Both the position numbers and the translations under genes were made by a program. From the NCBI RefSeq assembly GCF_003443735.1, contig NZ_CP031969.1, positions 8,494,001 through 8,558,000 of the forward strand: a stretch of DNA of 64,000 bases, read 5' to 3'. Origin of the DNA: Streptomyces sp. CC0208 (GTDB taxonomy: Bacteria > Actinomycetota > Actinomycetes > Streptomycetales > Streptomycetaceae). Positions 1 through 10,836 of the stretch are shown in pieces (positions within the stretch are counted from its first letter, which is position 1; each line of letters starts with the position of its first letter). The notes beneath the pieces were generated by a model. That model did not search any database. It was not told where the DNA came from and was given only the letters and a program-made list of their open reading frames with translations.

Positions 1-21
1 TGAGGTGTCGCGCAGGGCCAC
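1..21 (-). CDS. glgB: Start of next operon gene, probably 1,4-alpha-glucan branching enzyme (partial)
   Basis: Only about seven codons are inside the window. A GTG on the minus strand is preceded by AGGAG at a normal distance, three bases after the maltokinase stop, so a tightly coupled downstream gene begins here. The identity is inferred from the usual actinobacterial order glgE-treS-mak-glgB; the visible residues cannot confirm it. Confidence 0.4.
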
Positions 22-24
22 GGC

Positions 25-1386
25 TCAGTCTCCTCTCACGGCGAGTCGTTCGATCGCCGCCATGGGCACGGGCAACCAGTCGGGCCGGTGCCGTGCCTCG
101 TACAGGACTTCGTAAACGGCCCGGTCGGTCTCGTAGGCGCGCAGCAGGCCGTGCTTCTTGCGCGGATCCCATCCGGCGAGGGCGGCATAGCCCCCGCAGA
201 AGGCCTCCCGGCAGCGGCGGGCCCACTCGGGCCGCCAGGGCCGGCGCTGGCGGGCCGCGTAGTCGAAGGAGCGCAGCATGCCCGCGATGTCCCGCACCGG
301 GGACTGGGCGGTGCACCGATCGGCGAGCGGGCGCGTGGGCTCGCCCTCGAAGTCGATGACGAACCACTCGCGGCCCGCCCGCAGCACCTGCCCCAGGTGC
401 AGGTCACCGTGGACGCGCTGCGCGGGCGGCCCGGAGTCGCAGGTGGCGAGCGCGCCGAACGCGCTGCGCAGGCCGGGGACGAACGGCCGCAGCGCCGGCA
501 CGCTGTGCGCGGCGGAGTCGAGGCGTTCGGTCATCGCGGCCGCCGTGGAGCCGTTGTCCTCGTGGCCGGTGCCGGGGAAGGCCGCGGCCAGCGCGAGGTG
601 TACCTCGGCCATGGCCCGCCCCAGCTCGTGCGCCTGCACGGTGAAGTCGTCACCCGAGGCGAGCGCCTGCAGGGCCAGTGCCCAGCCGTCGGACGCGTCG
701 CGCAGATAAGGCTGGAGCACGCCGAGCGTGGCCTCCTGCGGATGTGTGGTCCGGAACCAGGCGACCGGCGCCGGCACCCGGCGGCAGCCCTGTGCGGCCA
801 GCGCCACCGGCACCTCTAGGTCCGGATTGACCCCGGGTTGGATGCGGCGGAAGAGCTTCAGGATGAACTCGTCGCCGTACACCAGCGAGGTGTTCGACTG
901 CTCGGCCTCCAGCAGCCGCGGCGGGAGCCCCGAGGGCACCGGCACCGAGGGAGCGCGTTCGAAGCGCAGCGGGCCGGCGGTGCCGGGATGCCGCAGCCGC
1001 TCCAGCAGCAGTTGTGCCGAGCGCGGGTCGTGCAGGGCGTCGTACACCGTGAGACCGGCCAGGGGGCCCTGCTCCGCACGGCCGATGAGGGCGCGCCCGA
1101 GACGCGGCAGGAGATGTTTGCGCACCACGAGCAGCAACTGGTAGCAGTCGCCCGCCGGGGCGCCGCCGCCGGGCGCGGGCACCCCGCCGTGACCGGTGTG
1201 GACCAGCAGATGCAGACAGCCCGGGAACAGCTCGGTCATCGACAGCAGACCGAGCTCGCTCACGGGCCGGTCCTTGCCCGCGAACCAGCGCTGCCGCGGC
1301 AGCCACTGGCGCAGCAGGTCGCCGAGCGAGGCCATGAGATCGGCCGCGGGCGCGGGTCTCGGGCTGAGGGGTGCGGTCTTCGGCAT
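25..1386 (-). CDS. mak: Maltokinase (Mak/Pep2)
   Basis: Phosphorylates maltose with ATP to maltose 1-phosphate, the donor used by GlgE; cytoplasmic. The 453-aa protein has the kinase-like fold: an N-terminal cap with an RQRWFAGK segment, a catalytic loop HGDLHLGQ, and IDFEGEP supplying the metal-binding Asp. It follows treS by 26 bases, and in many actinobacteria Mak forms a complex with TreS. I chose ATG at 1386 because AAAGGA lies upstream at good spacing; a TTG ten codons earlier overlaps the treS stop and is less likely. Function is secure from motifs plus context. Confidence 0.93.
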   Translation of the reverse strand: MPKTAPLSPRPAPAADLMASLGDLLRQWLPRQRWFAGKDRPVSELGLLSMTELFPGCLHLLVHTGHGGVPAPGGGAPAGDCYQLLLVVRKHLLPRLGRALIGRAEQGPLAGLTVYDALHDPRSAQLLLERLRHPGTAGPLRFERAPSVPVPSGLPPRLLEAEQSNTSLVYGDEFILKLFRRIQPGVNPDLEVPVALAAQGCRRVPAPVAWFRTTHPQEATLGVLQPYLRDASDGWALALQALASGDDFTVQAHELGRAMAEVHLALAAAFPGTGHEDNGSTAAAMTERLDSAAHSVPALRPFVPGLRSAFGALATCDSGPPAQRVHGDLHLGQVLRAGREWFVIDFEGEPTRPLADRCTAQSPVRDIAGMLRSFDYAARQRRPWRPEWARRCREAFCGGYAALAGWDPRKKHGLLRAYETDRAVYEVLYEARHRPDWLPVPMAAIERLAVRGD

Positions 1387-1412
1387 GGTGACGCGTCCTT
1401 TCGTCGGCACGC

Positions 1413-3127
<1,715 letters not shown>

Positions 3128-3131
<4 letters not shown>

Positions 3132-5104
3132 GCTGTGGATCCTCCGCTCTGCGGCGCCGACCTGCGGACCTGGAACAGATGCGCCGGTGCCCGGCCGGGC
3201 TCCAGGCGTACATAGCTGTTTCTGCGCCAGTGGTAGGTCTCGCCCGTCAGTTCGTCGTGCACGGACAGGGACTCGTGCCATTCCAGGCCGAGTTGCGGCA
3301 TGTCCAACGAGACCGTGGCCTCCTGGGTGTGGTGCGGATCGAGGTTCACGACCACCAGAACCGTGTCGTCGCCGGTGCGCTTGCTGTAGGCGATGACGGC
3401 GTCGTTGTCGGTGTGGTGGAAGCGGATGTTCCGCAGACGCTGGAGAGCGGGGTGGCGGCGTCGGATGGTGTTGAGCTGGGTGATCAGGGGGGCGAGGCTG
3501 TCGGGGGCGTCCCAGTTCCTGGGCTTGAGCTGGTACTTCTCCGAGTCGAGGTATTCCTCGCTGCCCTCGCGCAGCGGGGTGCTCTCGGCGAGTTCGTAGC
3601 CGGAGTAGATGCCCCACGTGGGGGAGAGGGTGGCGGCCAGGACCGCGCGCAGCGCGAAGGCGGGGCGGCCGCCGTGCTGCAGGAAGGCGTGCAGGATGTC
3701 GGGGGTGTTGGCGAAGAAGTTCGGCCGCATGTAGGAGGCCGCCTCACCGGAGAGTTCCGTCAGGTACTCGGTGAGCTCTTCCTTGGTGTTGCGCCAGGTG
3801 AAGTAGGTGTAGGACTGCTGGAAGCCGATCTGGGCCAGGGTGTGCATCATCGCCGGCCGCGTGAACGCCTCCGCCAGGAAGATCACATCCGGGTCGGTGG
3901 CGTTGATGTCGGCGATCACCCGCTCCCAGAACACCACCGGCTTGGTGTGCGGGTTGTCCACCCGGAAGATCCGCACCCCGTGGCCCATCCAGTGCCGCAG
4001 CACCCGCAGCGTCTCCGCGACCAGCCCGTCCAGATCGGCGTCGAAGGCGATCGGGTAGATGTCCTGGTACTTCTTCGGCGGGTTCTCCGCATAGGCGATG
4101 GTGCCGTCGGGGCGGTGGTGGAACCACTCCGGATGCTTGTGCACCCACGGATGGTCCGGCGAGCACTGCAGGGCGAAGTCCAGCGCGACCTCCAGACCCT
4201 GCCGCCCGGCTTCCTTCACGAACCAGTCGAAGTCCTCGATCGTGCCCAGGTCCGGGTGGACCGCGTCATGGCCGCCCTCCGGCGAGCCGATCGCCCACGG
4301 CACGCCCACATCGTCCGGGCCGGCGGACAGGGTGTTGTTGCGGCCCTTGCGGAACGTCGTGCCGATCGGATGGATCGGCGGCAGGTAGACCACGTCGAAG
4401 CCCATCGCGGCGATCGCCGGCAGCCGGCGGGCCGCCGTACGGAACGTGCCGTGCGGACGCTCCGGGGTGCCCTCCGAGCGCGGGAAGAACTCGTACCACG
4501 ACCCGAACAACGCCCGCTCCCGCTCCACCAGCAGCGGCAACGACTCCGACGCCGTGATCAACTCACGCAACGGATGGCGGGCGAGCACCGAGTCGACCTC
4601 CGGCGTCAGCGCACCCGCCAGACGGGTGGCGACCGGCAGCGTGTCGTCCGCGAGGGTCTGCGCCGCGGCCAGCAGCACCGCGTGCTGGGGTCCCTCCGGG
4701 ACGCCTGCCGCCGCACGGGCGTACAGCTCGGCGCCCTCCTCCAGGACCAGACCGGTGTCGAGACCGGCAGGAACCTTTATGCGGGCGACGTGACGCCAGG
4801 TGCCGATCGGATCGCTCCAGGCCTCGACGCGGTACGTCCAGCGGCCCTCGACGTCCGGGGTGACCTCCGCGCCCCAGCGATCGCTGCCGGCGGCCAGCTC
4901 CCGCATCGGCGTCCACGGGCCGTGCCGCCCTTCCGGGTCGGTCAGGACGACGTTCGCGGCGACCGCGTCATGGCCCTCGCGGAACACCGTCGCGGTGACC
5001 TCGAAGGTCTCTCCCACGACCGCCTTCGCCGGGCGCCTGCCGGACTCGACGGCAGGGCGGACGTCCCGAACCGGGATGCGGCCGATGACCGGGGTGGAAC
5101 TCAT
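3128..5104 (-). CDS. glgE: Alpha-1,4-glucan:maltose-1-phosphate maltosyltransferase
   Basis: GH13_3 enzyme that extends alpha-1,4-glucan by two glucose units from maltose 1-phosphate; known as the core of the GlgE pathway in mycobacteria and Streptomyces. In 658 aa one sees an N-terminal beta domain (to about residue 110), a helical insert (about 120-200) and the catalytic barrel. The nucleophile is Asp383 in FRVDNPHTKP and the acid is Glu412 in FLAEAF, matching the known Streptomyces enzyme with a small offset. ATG start; the stop overlaps treS. A DUF5133 gene lies 75 bases upstream on the same strand. Confidence 0.97.
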
Positions 5105-5179
5105 GCTCTCGCCTCCGCCGTGCTCGAGGCCGGGCGCTGACTGCGCCCGGCCGGGGATCGAAGCTGCGCCGGAAGGGGG

Positions 5180-5479
5180 CTACCTCCCTGCGGGGGAACG
5201 TTCCGTGGATCTCGGCGGACCGCGTCTGGCGACGGCACCCGCGCGGGGAAGGTCGCTCTGCTCCTGGAGGTAGGCCACCACGGTGCTGCGCAGATAGCGC
5301 TCGGCGGCCTCGGCGGCCTCACGCGCGCAGCGCTTGCCCATCAGCACGCACAGCGTGTAGCCCGAGTCCTCGAAGGTGGCCCGGACATCGCGGTCGGCGG
5401 GGGAGGCCAGCATGACGCGCTCCCAGGCGCGATAGCGCCGCAGGTGCCGGGCGACTTCGGCTTTGGCCGGTAGCAGCAT
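5180..5479 (-). CDS. DUF5133 domain protein
   Basis: A 99-aa protein of the streptomycete-specific DUF5133 family, recognised from the run MLLPAKAEVARHLRRYRAWE and the later GYTLCVLMGKR and AAERYLR segments. No function is established for the family; it is small, charged and helical, with no membrane segment. I prefer ATG at 5479 because the family normally begins MLxP, although a GTG four codons earlier is closer to the AAAGG site. It heads the glgE-treS-mak operon, so a regulatory or stress role linked to glucan/trehalose metabolism is possible, but that is inference from position. Confidence 0.8.
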   Translation of the reverse strand: MLLPAKAEVARHLRRYRAWERVMLASPADRDVRATFEDSGYTLCVLMGKRCAREAAEAAERYLRSTVVAYLQEQSDLPRAGAVARRGPPRSTERSPAGR

Positions 5480-5794
5480 GGCGCCGTTCACCTTTCGGGA
5501 CTCGGGAGAATCCAGGGCGCGGAAGGGTCCGGGCTCGGGACGATCCAGGGCTCAGAAGATCCGGGATTCAAGAGATCTTCACTCATGGTGCACGCGCGGC
5601 GACTCAACGTCTTGTTGGTTCTTCAACTACTTCAACCCCTTCCGGTCTCGGTCGTCGCTCGTGTTGCACGAATGGCGTAGCACTCCCACTCTGGAGTGAC
5701 TCTGAAGCGATCAGCGCTCACGCTCCGTGTTTCGGGGCCCGGTCCCGCGGGGGCCGGGAGGAGCGGGAGCTTCGCCGGTGAGGAGCGAGCGACG
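5480..5794. promoter_or_regulatory. Divergent intergenic region between the glgE and glgX operons
   Basis: These 315 bases separate two outward-facing operons, so both promoters must be here. Two short elements stand out: a direct repeat CTTCAAC at 5621 and 5630 (9-base period, with a weaker match near 5602), and an inverted repeat CACTCC-6-GGAGTG at 5681-5698. Either could be a regulator site. I cannot assign convincing -35/-10 boxes. Confidence 0.45.
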
Positions 5795-6289
5795 ATGAAG
5801 ACCGCAGTGCCCTGCTACTACCACCTCGACGTGGAGGTCAGCCCGGAACGGGTCGGGCAGGTCAGGCGCATCCTGGCCGCCCATCTACGGCTCTGGGACC
5901 TGGAGACCCTGGTCGAGCCCGTCTGCGGCGGTACCGAACTGCTGCTCAAGGCCATCGACGAGCACGCGACCGACAAGAACACCTCCATCGAGCTGTGGTG
6001 GAACGGTCAGCACCTCATCACCGCCGTAGCCGAGAACGACTGCGACCTGCGCCCGGACCTGGACCTGCGCGCATGCCTCGAACGCATCGCCGCGATGAGC
6101 GACGGCTGGGGCTGCTGCGCCACCGACACCGGCAGCAAGGTCATCTGGTTCTCGCAGCGGGCCCGCGCCGGCGAGCGCGTCCCGCTGGTGCCGACGGCTC
6201 CCGCCCCCAGCCTGCGGGAGGTGCTCCAGGTGCCGCGCGAGATGCCGGTCGCGGCCCTGGCCGCCACAGCCGCCGACGGCGGGTGCTGA
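5795..6289 (+). CDS. Small ATPase-fold protein (HATPase_c-like, anti-sigma-factor-type), degenerate
   Basis: This 164-aa protein resembles the small GHKL-fold ATP-binding proteins of Streptomyces related to anti-sigma kinases. Visible marks are an N-box-like helix (GGTELLLKAIDEHA), a strand (SIELWWNGQHLITAVAEND) and a C-terminal WGCCATDTGSKVIWF strand. The Asn normally expected in the N box is Lys here and the glycine-rich lid is poor, so ATP binding and kinase activity are doubtful. It starts at ATG 5795 with GAGGAG upstream; the open frame before that has no support. glgX begins two bases after its stop, so the two are co-transcribed. The link to glycogen metabolism is positional. Confidence 0.72.
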   Translation: MKTAVPCYYHLDVEVSPERVGQVRRILAAHLRLWDLETLVEPVCGGTELLLKAIDEHATDKNTSIELWWNGQHLITAVAENDCDLRPDLDLRACLERIAAMSDGWGCCATDTGSKVIWFSQRARAGERVPLVPTAPAPSLREVLQVPREMPVAALAATAADGGC

Positions 6290-6291
6290 GC

Positions 6292-8430
6292 GTGGCGTCG
6301 TCCAGGAAGAAGCAGGTCAAGAGCGGGAAGCGGGTGCCGGCCTGGAGCGGGCACCCCTACCCGCTGGGCGCCTCGTTCGACGGCGAGGGCACCAACTTCG
6401 CGCTGTTCAGCGAGGTCGCCGAGCGTGTCGAACTCGTGCTGGTCGACGAGCGGGGCGCCCACACCGGCGTCCCGCTGACCGAGGTCGACGGTTTCGTGTG
6501 GCACGGCTACGTGCCGGGCGTCGGGCCGGGGCAGCGGTACGGCTATCGGGTGCACGGCCCCTGGCACCCCTCGTTCGGCCACCGGTGCGATCCGGCGAAG
6601 CTGCTCCTCGACCCGTACGCCAAGGCGGTGGACGGGCAGGTGGACAGCCACCCCTCGCTGCACACCCCGGAAGCCGACAGCGCCGGGCACACGATGCTCG
6701 GCGTGGTCACCGACCCGGCCTTCGACTGGGGCGACGACCGGCCGCCCCGGCGGCCCTACGCCGACAGTGTGATCTACGAGGCCCATGTCCGCGGGCTCTC
6801 CCGCACCCACCCTGACGTCCCGCCGGAACTGCGCGGCACCTACGCCGGTCTCGCGCACCCCGCAGTGATCGACCACCTGACCTCGCTCGGCGTCACCGCA
6901 GTCGAGCTGATGCCGGTGCACCAGTTCGTGCAGGACGGGGTGCTCCAGGACCGCGGCCTCGCCAACTACTGGGGCTACAACACGATCGGCTTCTTCGCCC
7001 CGCACAACGCCTACGCCGCCCACGGCACCCGCGGCCAGCAGGTCACCGAGTTCAAGGCGATGGTGAAGGCGCTGCACGCGGCCGGCCTCGAAGTCATCCT
7101 CGACGTCGTCTACAACCACACCGCCGAGGGCAACGAGAAGGGGCCCACGCTCTCCTTCCGGGGCATCGACAACGCCTCGTACTACCGGCTGGTGGACGGC
7201 GACTGGGAGCACTACTACGACACCACCGGCACTGGGAACAGCCTGCTGATGCGGCACCCCTACGTGCTCCAGCTGATCATGGACTCGCTCAGGTACTGGG
7301 TGACCGAGATGCATGTCGACGGGTTCCGCTTCGACCTCGCGGCCACCCTGGCCCGGCAGTTCCACGAGGTGGACCGGCTGTCGGCGTTCTTCGACCTCAT
7401 CCAGCAGGACCCGGTGATCAGCCGCGTCAAACTGATCGCCGAGCCGTGGGACGTGGGGGAGGGTGGCTACCAGGTCGGCAACTTCCCGCCGCTGTGGTCG
7501 GAGTGGAACGGCAAGTACCGGGACGCCGTACGGGACTTCTGGCGCGGCGAGCCGCACACGCTCGGGGAGTTCGCCTCCCGGCTGACCGGCTCCTCCGACC
7601 TGTACCAGCACAGCAGGCGGCGCCCGCGTGCCAGCGTCAACTTCGTGACCGCGCACGACGGTTTCACCCTGCGCGACCTGGTCTCGTACAACGACAAGCA
7701 CAACGAGGCCAACGGGGAGGACGGTCAGGACGGCGAGAGCACCAACCGGTCCTGGAACTGCGGGGCCGAGGGCGAGACCGACGACCCCGCCGTCCTGGAG
7801 CTGCGCGCCCGCCAGCAGCGCAACTTCCTCGCCACCCTGCTGCTCTCCCAGGGCATTCCGATGCTCTGTCACGGCGACGAACTCGGCCGCACGCAGCGCG
7901 GGAACAACAACGCCTACTGCCAGGACAACGAAGTGTCCTGGATCGACTGGGAGTTGAGCGCGGAGCAGCGTGAACTGGCCGACTTCACACGGTACGTGAT
8001 CGGTCTGCGCGCGGCCCATCCGGTGCTGCGCAGGCGCCGGTTCTTCCGGGGCGAGACCGTGACGCATGCGGGGCAGCCGCTGCCCGACCTGGTCTGGCTG
8101 CAACCGGACGCCCGCGAGATGGCCGAGGCGGACTGGCAGCGTTCCGACGCGCACGCGGTCGGTGTCTTCCTCAACGGCGACGCCATCGCCGAACCCGACC
8201 CGCGGGGAAACCGGGTGGTCGACGACTCGTTCCTGCTGCTGCTGAACGGTCACTGGGAGCCCGTCGACTTCCGGCTGCCGGAGCCGGCCTACGGCGAGCG
8301 CTGGACGACCGTGCTGGACACGGCCGAGCCCCAGGGCGCCGACGAGGCCGAACACAAGGCGGGCACGGAGATGACGGTCGAGGCGCGCAGCCTGGTCCTG
8401 CTGTCGAGGCCGTCGCGCGCGGGTGCGTGA
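6292..8430 (+). CDS. glgX: Glycogen debranching enzyme GlgX
   Basis: GH13_11 isoamylase-type enzyme that hydrolyses alpha-1,6 branches of glycogen/limit dextrin in the cytoplasm. About 712 aa: an N-terminal CBM48-like domain beginning PYPLGASFDGEGTNFALFS, then the barrel with YNHTAEG, nucleophile Asp348 in DGFRFD, acid Glu384 in LIAEPWD and the HDGF motif. Start is GTG 6292 just after the upstream stop; GTG 6283, overlapping the upstream gene, is an alternative, and neither has a strong ribosome site, which suggests translational coupling. It sits opposite glgE, so glucan building and trimming share one locus. Confidence 0.94.
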   Translation: MASSRKKQVKSGKRVPAWSGHPYPLGASFDGEGTNFALFSEVAERVELVLVDERGAHTGVPLTEVDGFVWHGYVPGVGPGQRYGYRVHGPWHPSFGHRCDPAKLLLDPYAKAVDGQVDSHPSLHTPEADSAGHTMLGVVTDPAFDWGDDRPPRRPYADSVIYEAHVRGLSRTHPDVPPELRGTYAGLAHPAVIDHLTSLGVTAVELMPVHQFVQDGVLQDRGLANYWGYNTIGFFAPHNAYAAHGTRGQQVTEFKAMVKALHAAGLEVILDVVYNHTAEGNEKGPTLSFRGIDNASYYRLVDGDWEHYYDTTGTGNSLLMRHPYVLQLIMDSLRYWVTEMHVDGFRFDLAATLARQFHEVDRLSAFFDLIQQDPVISRVKLIAEPWDVGEGGYQVGNFPPLWSEWNGKYRDAVRDFWRGEPHTLGEFASRLTGSSDLYQHSRRRPRASVNFVTAHDGFTLRDLVSYNDKHNEANGEDGQDGESTNRSWNCGAEGETDDPAVLELRARQQRNFLATLLLSQGIPMLCHGDELGRTQRGNNNAYCQDNEVSWIDWELSAEQRELADFTRYVIGLRAAHPVLRRRRFFRGETVTHAGQPLPDLVWLQPDAREMAEADWQRSDAHAVGVFLNGDAIAEPDPRGNRVVDDSFLLLLNGHWEPVDFRLPEPAYGERWTTVLDTAEPQGADEAEHKAGTEMTVEARSLVLLSRPSRAGA

Positions 8431-8470
8431 GGAGGGGGAGTGCGTGAGGAGGGCTGGTGCGTGAGGAGGG
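8423..8470. repeat. Three 14-bp tandem repeats at the glgX 3' end
   Basis: GTGCGTGAGGAGGG occurs three times, at 8423, 8440 and 8457, with a 17-base period. The first copy contains the glgX stop codon. The array probably arose by slippage; each copy resembles a ribosome site but no start codon uses it. Confidence 0.85.
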
Positions 8471-8493
8471 CGGGGCTCCGGCCCTTCGCCCTC
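8466..8493. terminator. Hairpin between convergent glgX and VOC genes
   Basis: GAGGGC at 8466 pairs with GCCCTC at 8488, and an inner GGGC/GCCC pair extends the stem. It lies between two converging genes and overlaps the VOC stop codon, so it may end transcription from both sides. No U-tract, as is usual in Streptomyces. Confidence 0.55.
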
Positions 8494-9295
8494 AGCGCGC
8501 GCGGCGCGAGGTCACCGTGAACTGGGCGCCGTCGGGGTCACGCAGCACGGCCTCGGCGGCGCCCTGCGAGAGCACGCTGCCACCGTGGACCTCCGCCGCC
8601 TTGGCGCAGGCCGCCACGTCCGCGACCGCGAAGTGGACCTGCCAGTGCGGCCGGATCGCGGGATCGGGGGCCGAGCCCAGCGCCCCCGACTCGATGCGCG
8701 CCACCACGTCGCCGCCGCTGCGCAGCACCACCTCGCCGCCCTCGTAGCGGACCTCGCAGCAGTCGGGGCGTTCCGTGGCCCAGTCGAGGACCTCGCCGTA
8801 GAAGATGGCCGCGTCGAACGCGTCGCGGGTGTGCAGTCGCACGAAGGCCGGCTGGGCCCGTCGCCACACCTCCCAGTTGGCGATGAGCTCGCCCTCCCAG
8901 ACCCCGAAGGTCGCTCCGTCGCGGTCGGAGAGCAGGGCCGCCCGGCCGGGCGGGAAGGACAGCGGGCCGACCGCCAGGGTGCCGCCGCGTTCCTGTACCC
9001 GGGCCGCCGCCTCGTCCGCGCTGGGCACCGCGAAGTACGGCGTCCAGGCCACCGCCATCTGCCACATCGCCGCCACCGCGGCGATCCCGGCGACCGGCGT
9101 GCCGTCCGCCAGCGCGACCCGGAAGCGCTCGCCCAGTTTGAGGGGCTTCCACTCCCAGCCGAGGACGGCCCCGTAGAAGTCCTCCGTGGCCTCCTGGTCG
9201 CGACTGGTCAGGCTCACCCAGCAAGGGGCGCCGAACACATGGTGGCTGGAGACGACGTCCGCGGTCGCGGTGGGATGTCTGGAATCGTGGTTCAT
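8492..9295 (-). CDS. Two-domain VOC (glyoxalase/bleomycin-resistance-fold) protein
   Basis: A 267-aa protein with two tandem vicinal-oxygen-chelate domains, the first near residues 20-130 (PCWVSLTSRDQEATEDFYG at its start) and the second near 150-265. Such duplicated VOC proteins are common in Streptomyces and have mixed roles, including glyoxalase-like, dioxygenase-like and drug-binding functions; no substrate can be named. ATG at 9295 has AGGA upstream; the frame extends 17 codons further without support. Convergent with glgX. Confidence 0.8.
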   Translation of the reverse strand: MNHDSRHPTATADVVSSHHVFGAPCWVSLTSRDQEATEDFYGAVLGWEWKPLKLGERFRVALADGTPVAGIAAVAAMWQMAVAWTPYFAVPSADEAAARVQERGGTLAVGPLSFPPGRAALLSDRDGATFGVWEGELIANWEVWRRAQPAFVRLHTRDAFDAAIFYGEVLDWATERPDCCEVRYEGGEVVLRSGGDVVARIESGALGSAPDPAIRPHWQVHFAVADVAACAKAAEVHGGSVLSQGAAEAVLRDPDGAQFTVTSRRAR

Positions 9296-9464
9296 GGCAG
9301 TCGCGTCCTGCTCTCGTCGGCCGGCGGCCACCGGGCGGTCTTCCACCAGTGTCCGTCCGGAACCGCTTCAGGCGCCTGCCGAGTACCCCGGGGGTGACGC
9401 CGAAACGGTGGTCCGTTCGCCTCCGCCCGGTGGCGCGGACCCCTCCGGGTGACAGGATGGAGAC

Positions 9465-9797
9465 GTGCCAGTCGTCCCGAACGAACCCGCCGACGAGTCG
9501 GACCGGATCTTCGCTCTCCAGGAGGAGATCGGCCAGCTCAAGGAAGCGGTCGCCTCCCACGCGGTCGTGGACCAGGCCATCGGCATGGTCGTCGCGCTCG
9601 GCAGGATCACCCCGGACGAGGGCTGGGAAGTCCTGAAGGAGGTCTCCCAGCACACGAACATCAAGCTGCGCTACGTCGCGGAGCTGATCCTTCTCTGGGG
9701 ACGGTCCGGGGAGATCCCCCCGGAGATCCGTGTGGAGCTCGAGGAGGCCCTCGACCGGTACGGCCCGACGCAGATCCCGGGAGCGCCGCCCGATTGA
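9465..9797 (+). CDS. ANTAR-domain RNA-binding regulator
   Basis: 110 aa made of a short coiled-coil (SDRIFALQEEIGQLKEAVASH) followed by an ANTAR three-helix core (VVDQAIGMVVALGRITPDEG, then WEVLKEVSQHTNIKLRYVAE). ANTAR domains bind paired RNA hairpins and act as antiterminators. There is no GAF or receiver sensor domain attached, so the signal input must come from elsewhere. GTG start with GGAG close upstream. It converges on the sigma-factor gene with a 14-base gap. Confidence 0.82.
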   Translation: MPVVPNEPADESDRIFALQEEIGQLKEAVASHAVVDQAIGMVVALGRITPDEGWEVLKEVSQHTNIKLRYVAELILLWGRSGEIPPEIRVELEEALDRYGPTQIPGAPPD

Positions 9798-9811
9798 TTC
9801 GCCTCGGGGGC

Positions 9812-10603
9812 TCAGTCGGCCGCGTCGGCCAGAACCTCGTCGCGCAGCTGGGCGAAGCACGTGCTGAGCAGCCGGGAGACATGCATCTGTGAGATGCCGA
9901 GTTCCTCGGCTATGCAGCTCTGGGTCATGCCCCGGAAGAAGCGCAGGTACAGGATGGTCCGCTCGCGCTCGGGCAGGGCTTTGAGGCAGGGGCCGACGGC
10001 CACACGGTCGACGACCACGTCGTAGCCGGGGTCGGGAACGCCGAGCGCGTCGCCCAGGGCGTAGCCGTCGGTGCCGGGCATCTCCGCCTCCAGCGACAGC
10101 GCCGAGAAGCACTCCAGCGCCTCCGCACCGGCGCGCACCTCGTCCTCGGTCAGGTGCGCCCGCTCGGCGATCTCGGCGACGGTCGGCGCCCGGCCGGGGG
10201 TCTGCGACAGCTCCTTCGAGGCCTGCCGGACCCGGTTGCGCAGGTCCTGCACCCGGCGCGGCACGTGCAGCGTCCACATGTGGTCGCGGAAGTGCCGCTT
10301 GATCTCGCCGGTCACGGTAGGCACCGCGTACGCCTCGAATGCGCTGCCGCGGGCCGGGTCGTAGTGGTCGACGGCCTTGACGAGCCCGAGGGCGGCCACC
10401 TGGTAGAGGTCTTCGAGGGACTCCCCGCGGCCCCGGAAGCGGACGGCGATCCGCTCGGCCATGGGCAGCCACAGTTCCACGAGCTCGTCCCGCAGGGCCT
10501 TGCGCTCCGTACCGTCGGGCAGCTGCGCCAGGCGCTCGAACGCCGCGTTGGTGTCGGGGGCGTCGTCATGCGGATGCGGCTTCGTTCTGGTGGCGACGGA
10601 CAT
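9812..10603 (-). CDS. SigB/SigF/SigG-family RNA polymerase sigma factor
   Basis: 263 aa with region 2 (DLYQVAALGLVKAVDHYDP), region 3 (VPRRVQDLRNRVRQASKEL) and a region 4 helix-turn-helix (MTQSCIAEELGISQMHVSR), the layout of the stress/differentiation SigB/F family. Streptomyces carries many such paralogues, normally controlled by RsbW-like anti-sigma kinases; none is adjacent here. ATG at 10603 has GGGAGG eight bases upstream; the longer frame beyond is not supported. A candidate self-recognised promoter lies upstream. Confidence 0.92.
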   Translation of the reverse strand: MSVATRTKPHPHDDAPDTNAAFERLAQLPDGTERKALRDELVELWLPMAERIAVRFRGRGESLEDLYQVAALGLVKAVDHYDPARGSAFEAYAVPTVTGEIKRHFRDHMWTLHVPRRVQDLRNRVRQASKELSQTPGRAPTVAEIAERAHLTEDEVRAGAEALECFSALSLEAEMPGTDGYALGDALGVPDPGYDVVVDRVAVGPCLKALPERERTILYLRFFRGMTQSCIAEELGISQMHVSRLLSTCFAQLRDEVLADAAD

Positions 10604-10733
10604 GTCGCGCACCTCCCTGAGCGGGTGCTGGGTGGACAGACACCGTGGGAGACGCGAACTCGGGCCCAGGAGAGATCCGGAGCCCTGGCGGGGCTCCCAC
10701 GGACGTGCCTCCTGTCCGAAGCACTCTGTGTGG

Positions 10734-10759
10734 ATTCCCGCTTCCGGGTGAAATAAAAC
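10734..10759 (-). promoter_or_regulatory. Candidate SigB-type promoter of the sigma gene
   Basis: On the minus strand GTTT is followed after 16 bases by GGGAAT, close to the Streptomyces SigB-class consensus of a G..T -35 box and GGGTA(C/T) -10 box at 14-16 bases. It would allow autoregulation. One mismatch in the -10 box keeps confidence moderate. Confidence 0.42.
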
Positions 10760-10802
10760 AAAAGCGCCAATCATCACGAATGTGTTTGACCGGCTCTTGA
10801 GT

Positions 10803-10830
10803 GAGATACCTCTTAAGCAGAGGTAATCTC
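10803..10830 (+). promoter_or_regulatory. MarR operator (inverted repeat)
   Basis: TACCTCT (10807) and AGAGGTA (10819) form a perfect 7-bp inverted repeat around five bases, extended outward by GAGA/ATCTC. It lies just upstream of the marR start and downstream of TTGACC-like -35 boxes, where bound repressor would block transcription. Very likely the autoregulatory operator of the marR-drrAB-type operon. Confidence 0.7.
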
Positions 10831-10836
10831 GGTGGT

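Noticed and set aside
6007..8355. 782-codon minus-strand open frame
   Set aside because: Antisense of glgX; no domain, start or ribosome site.
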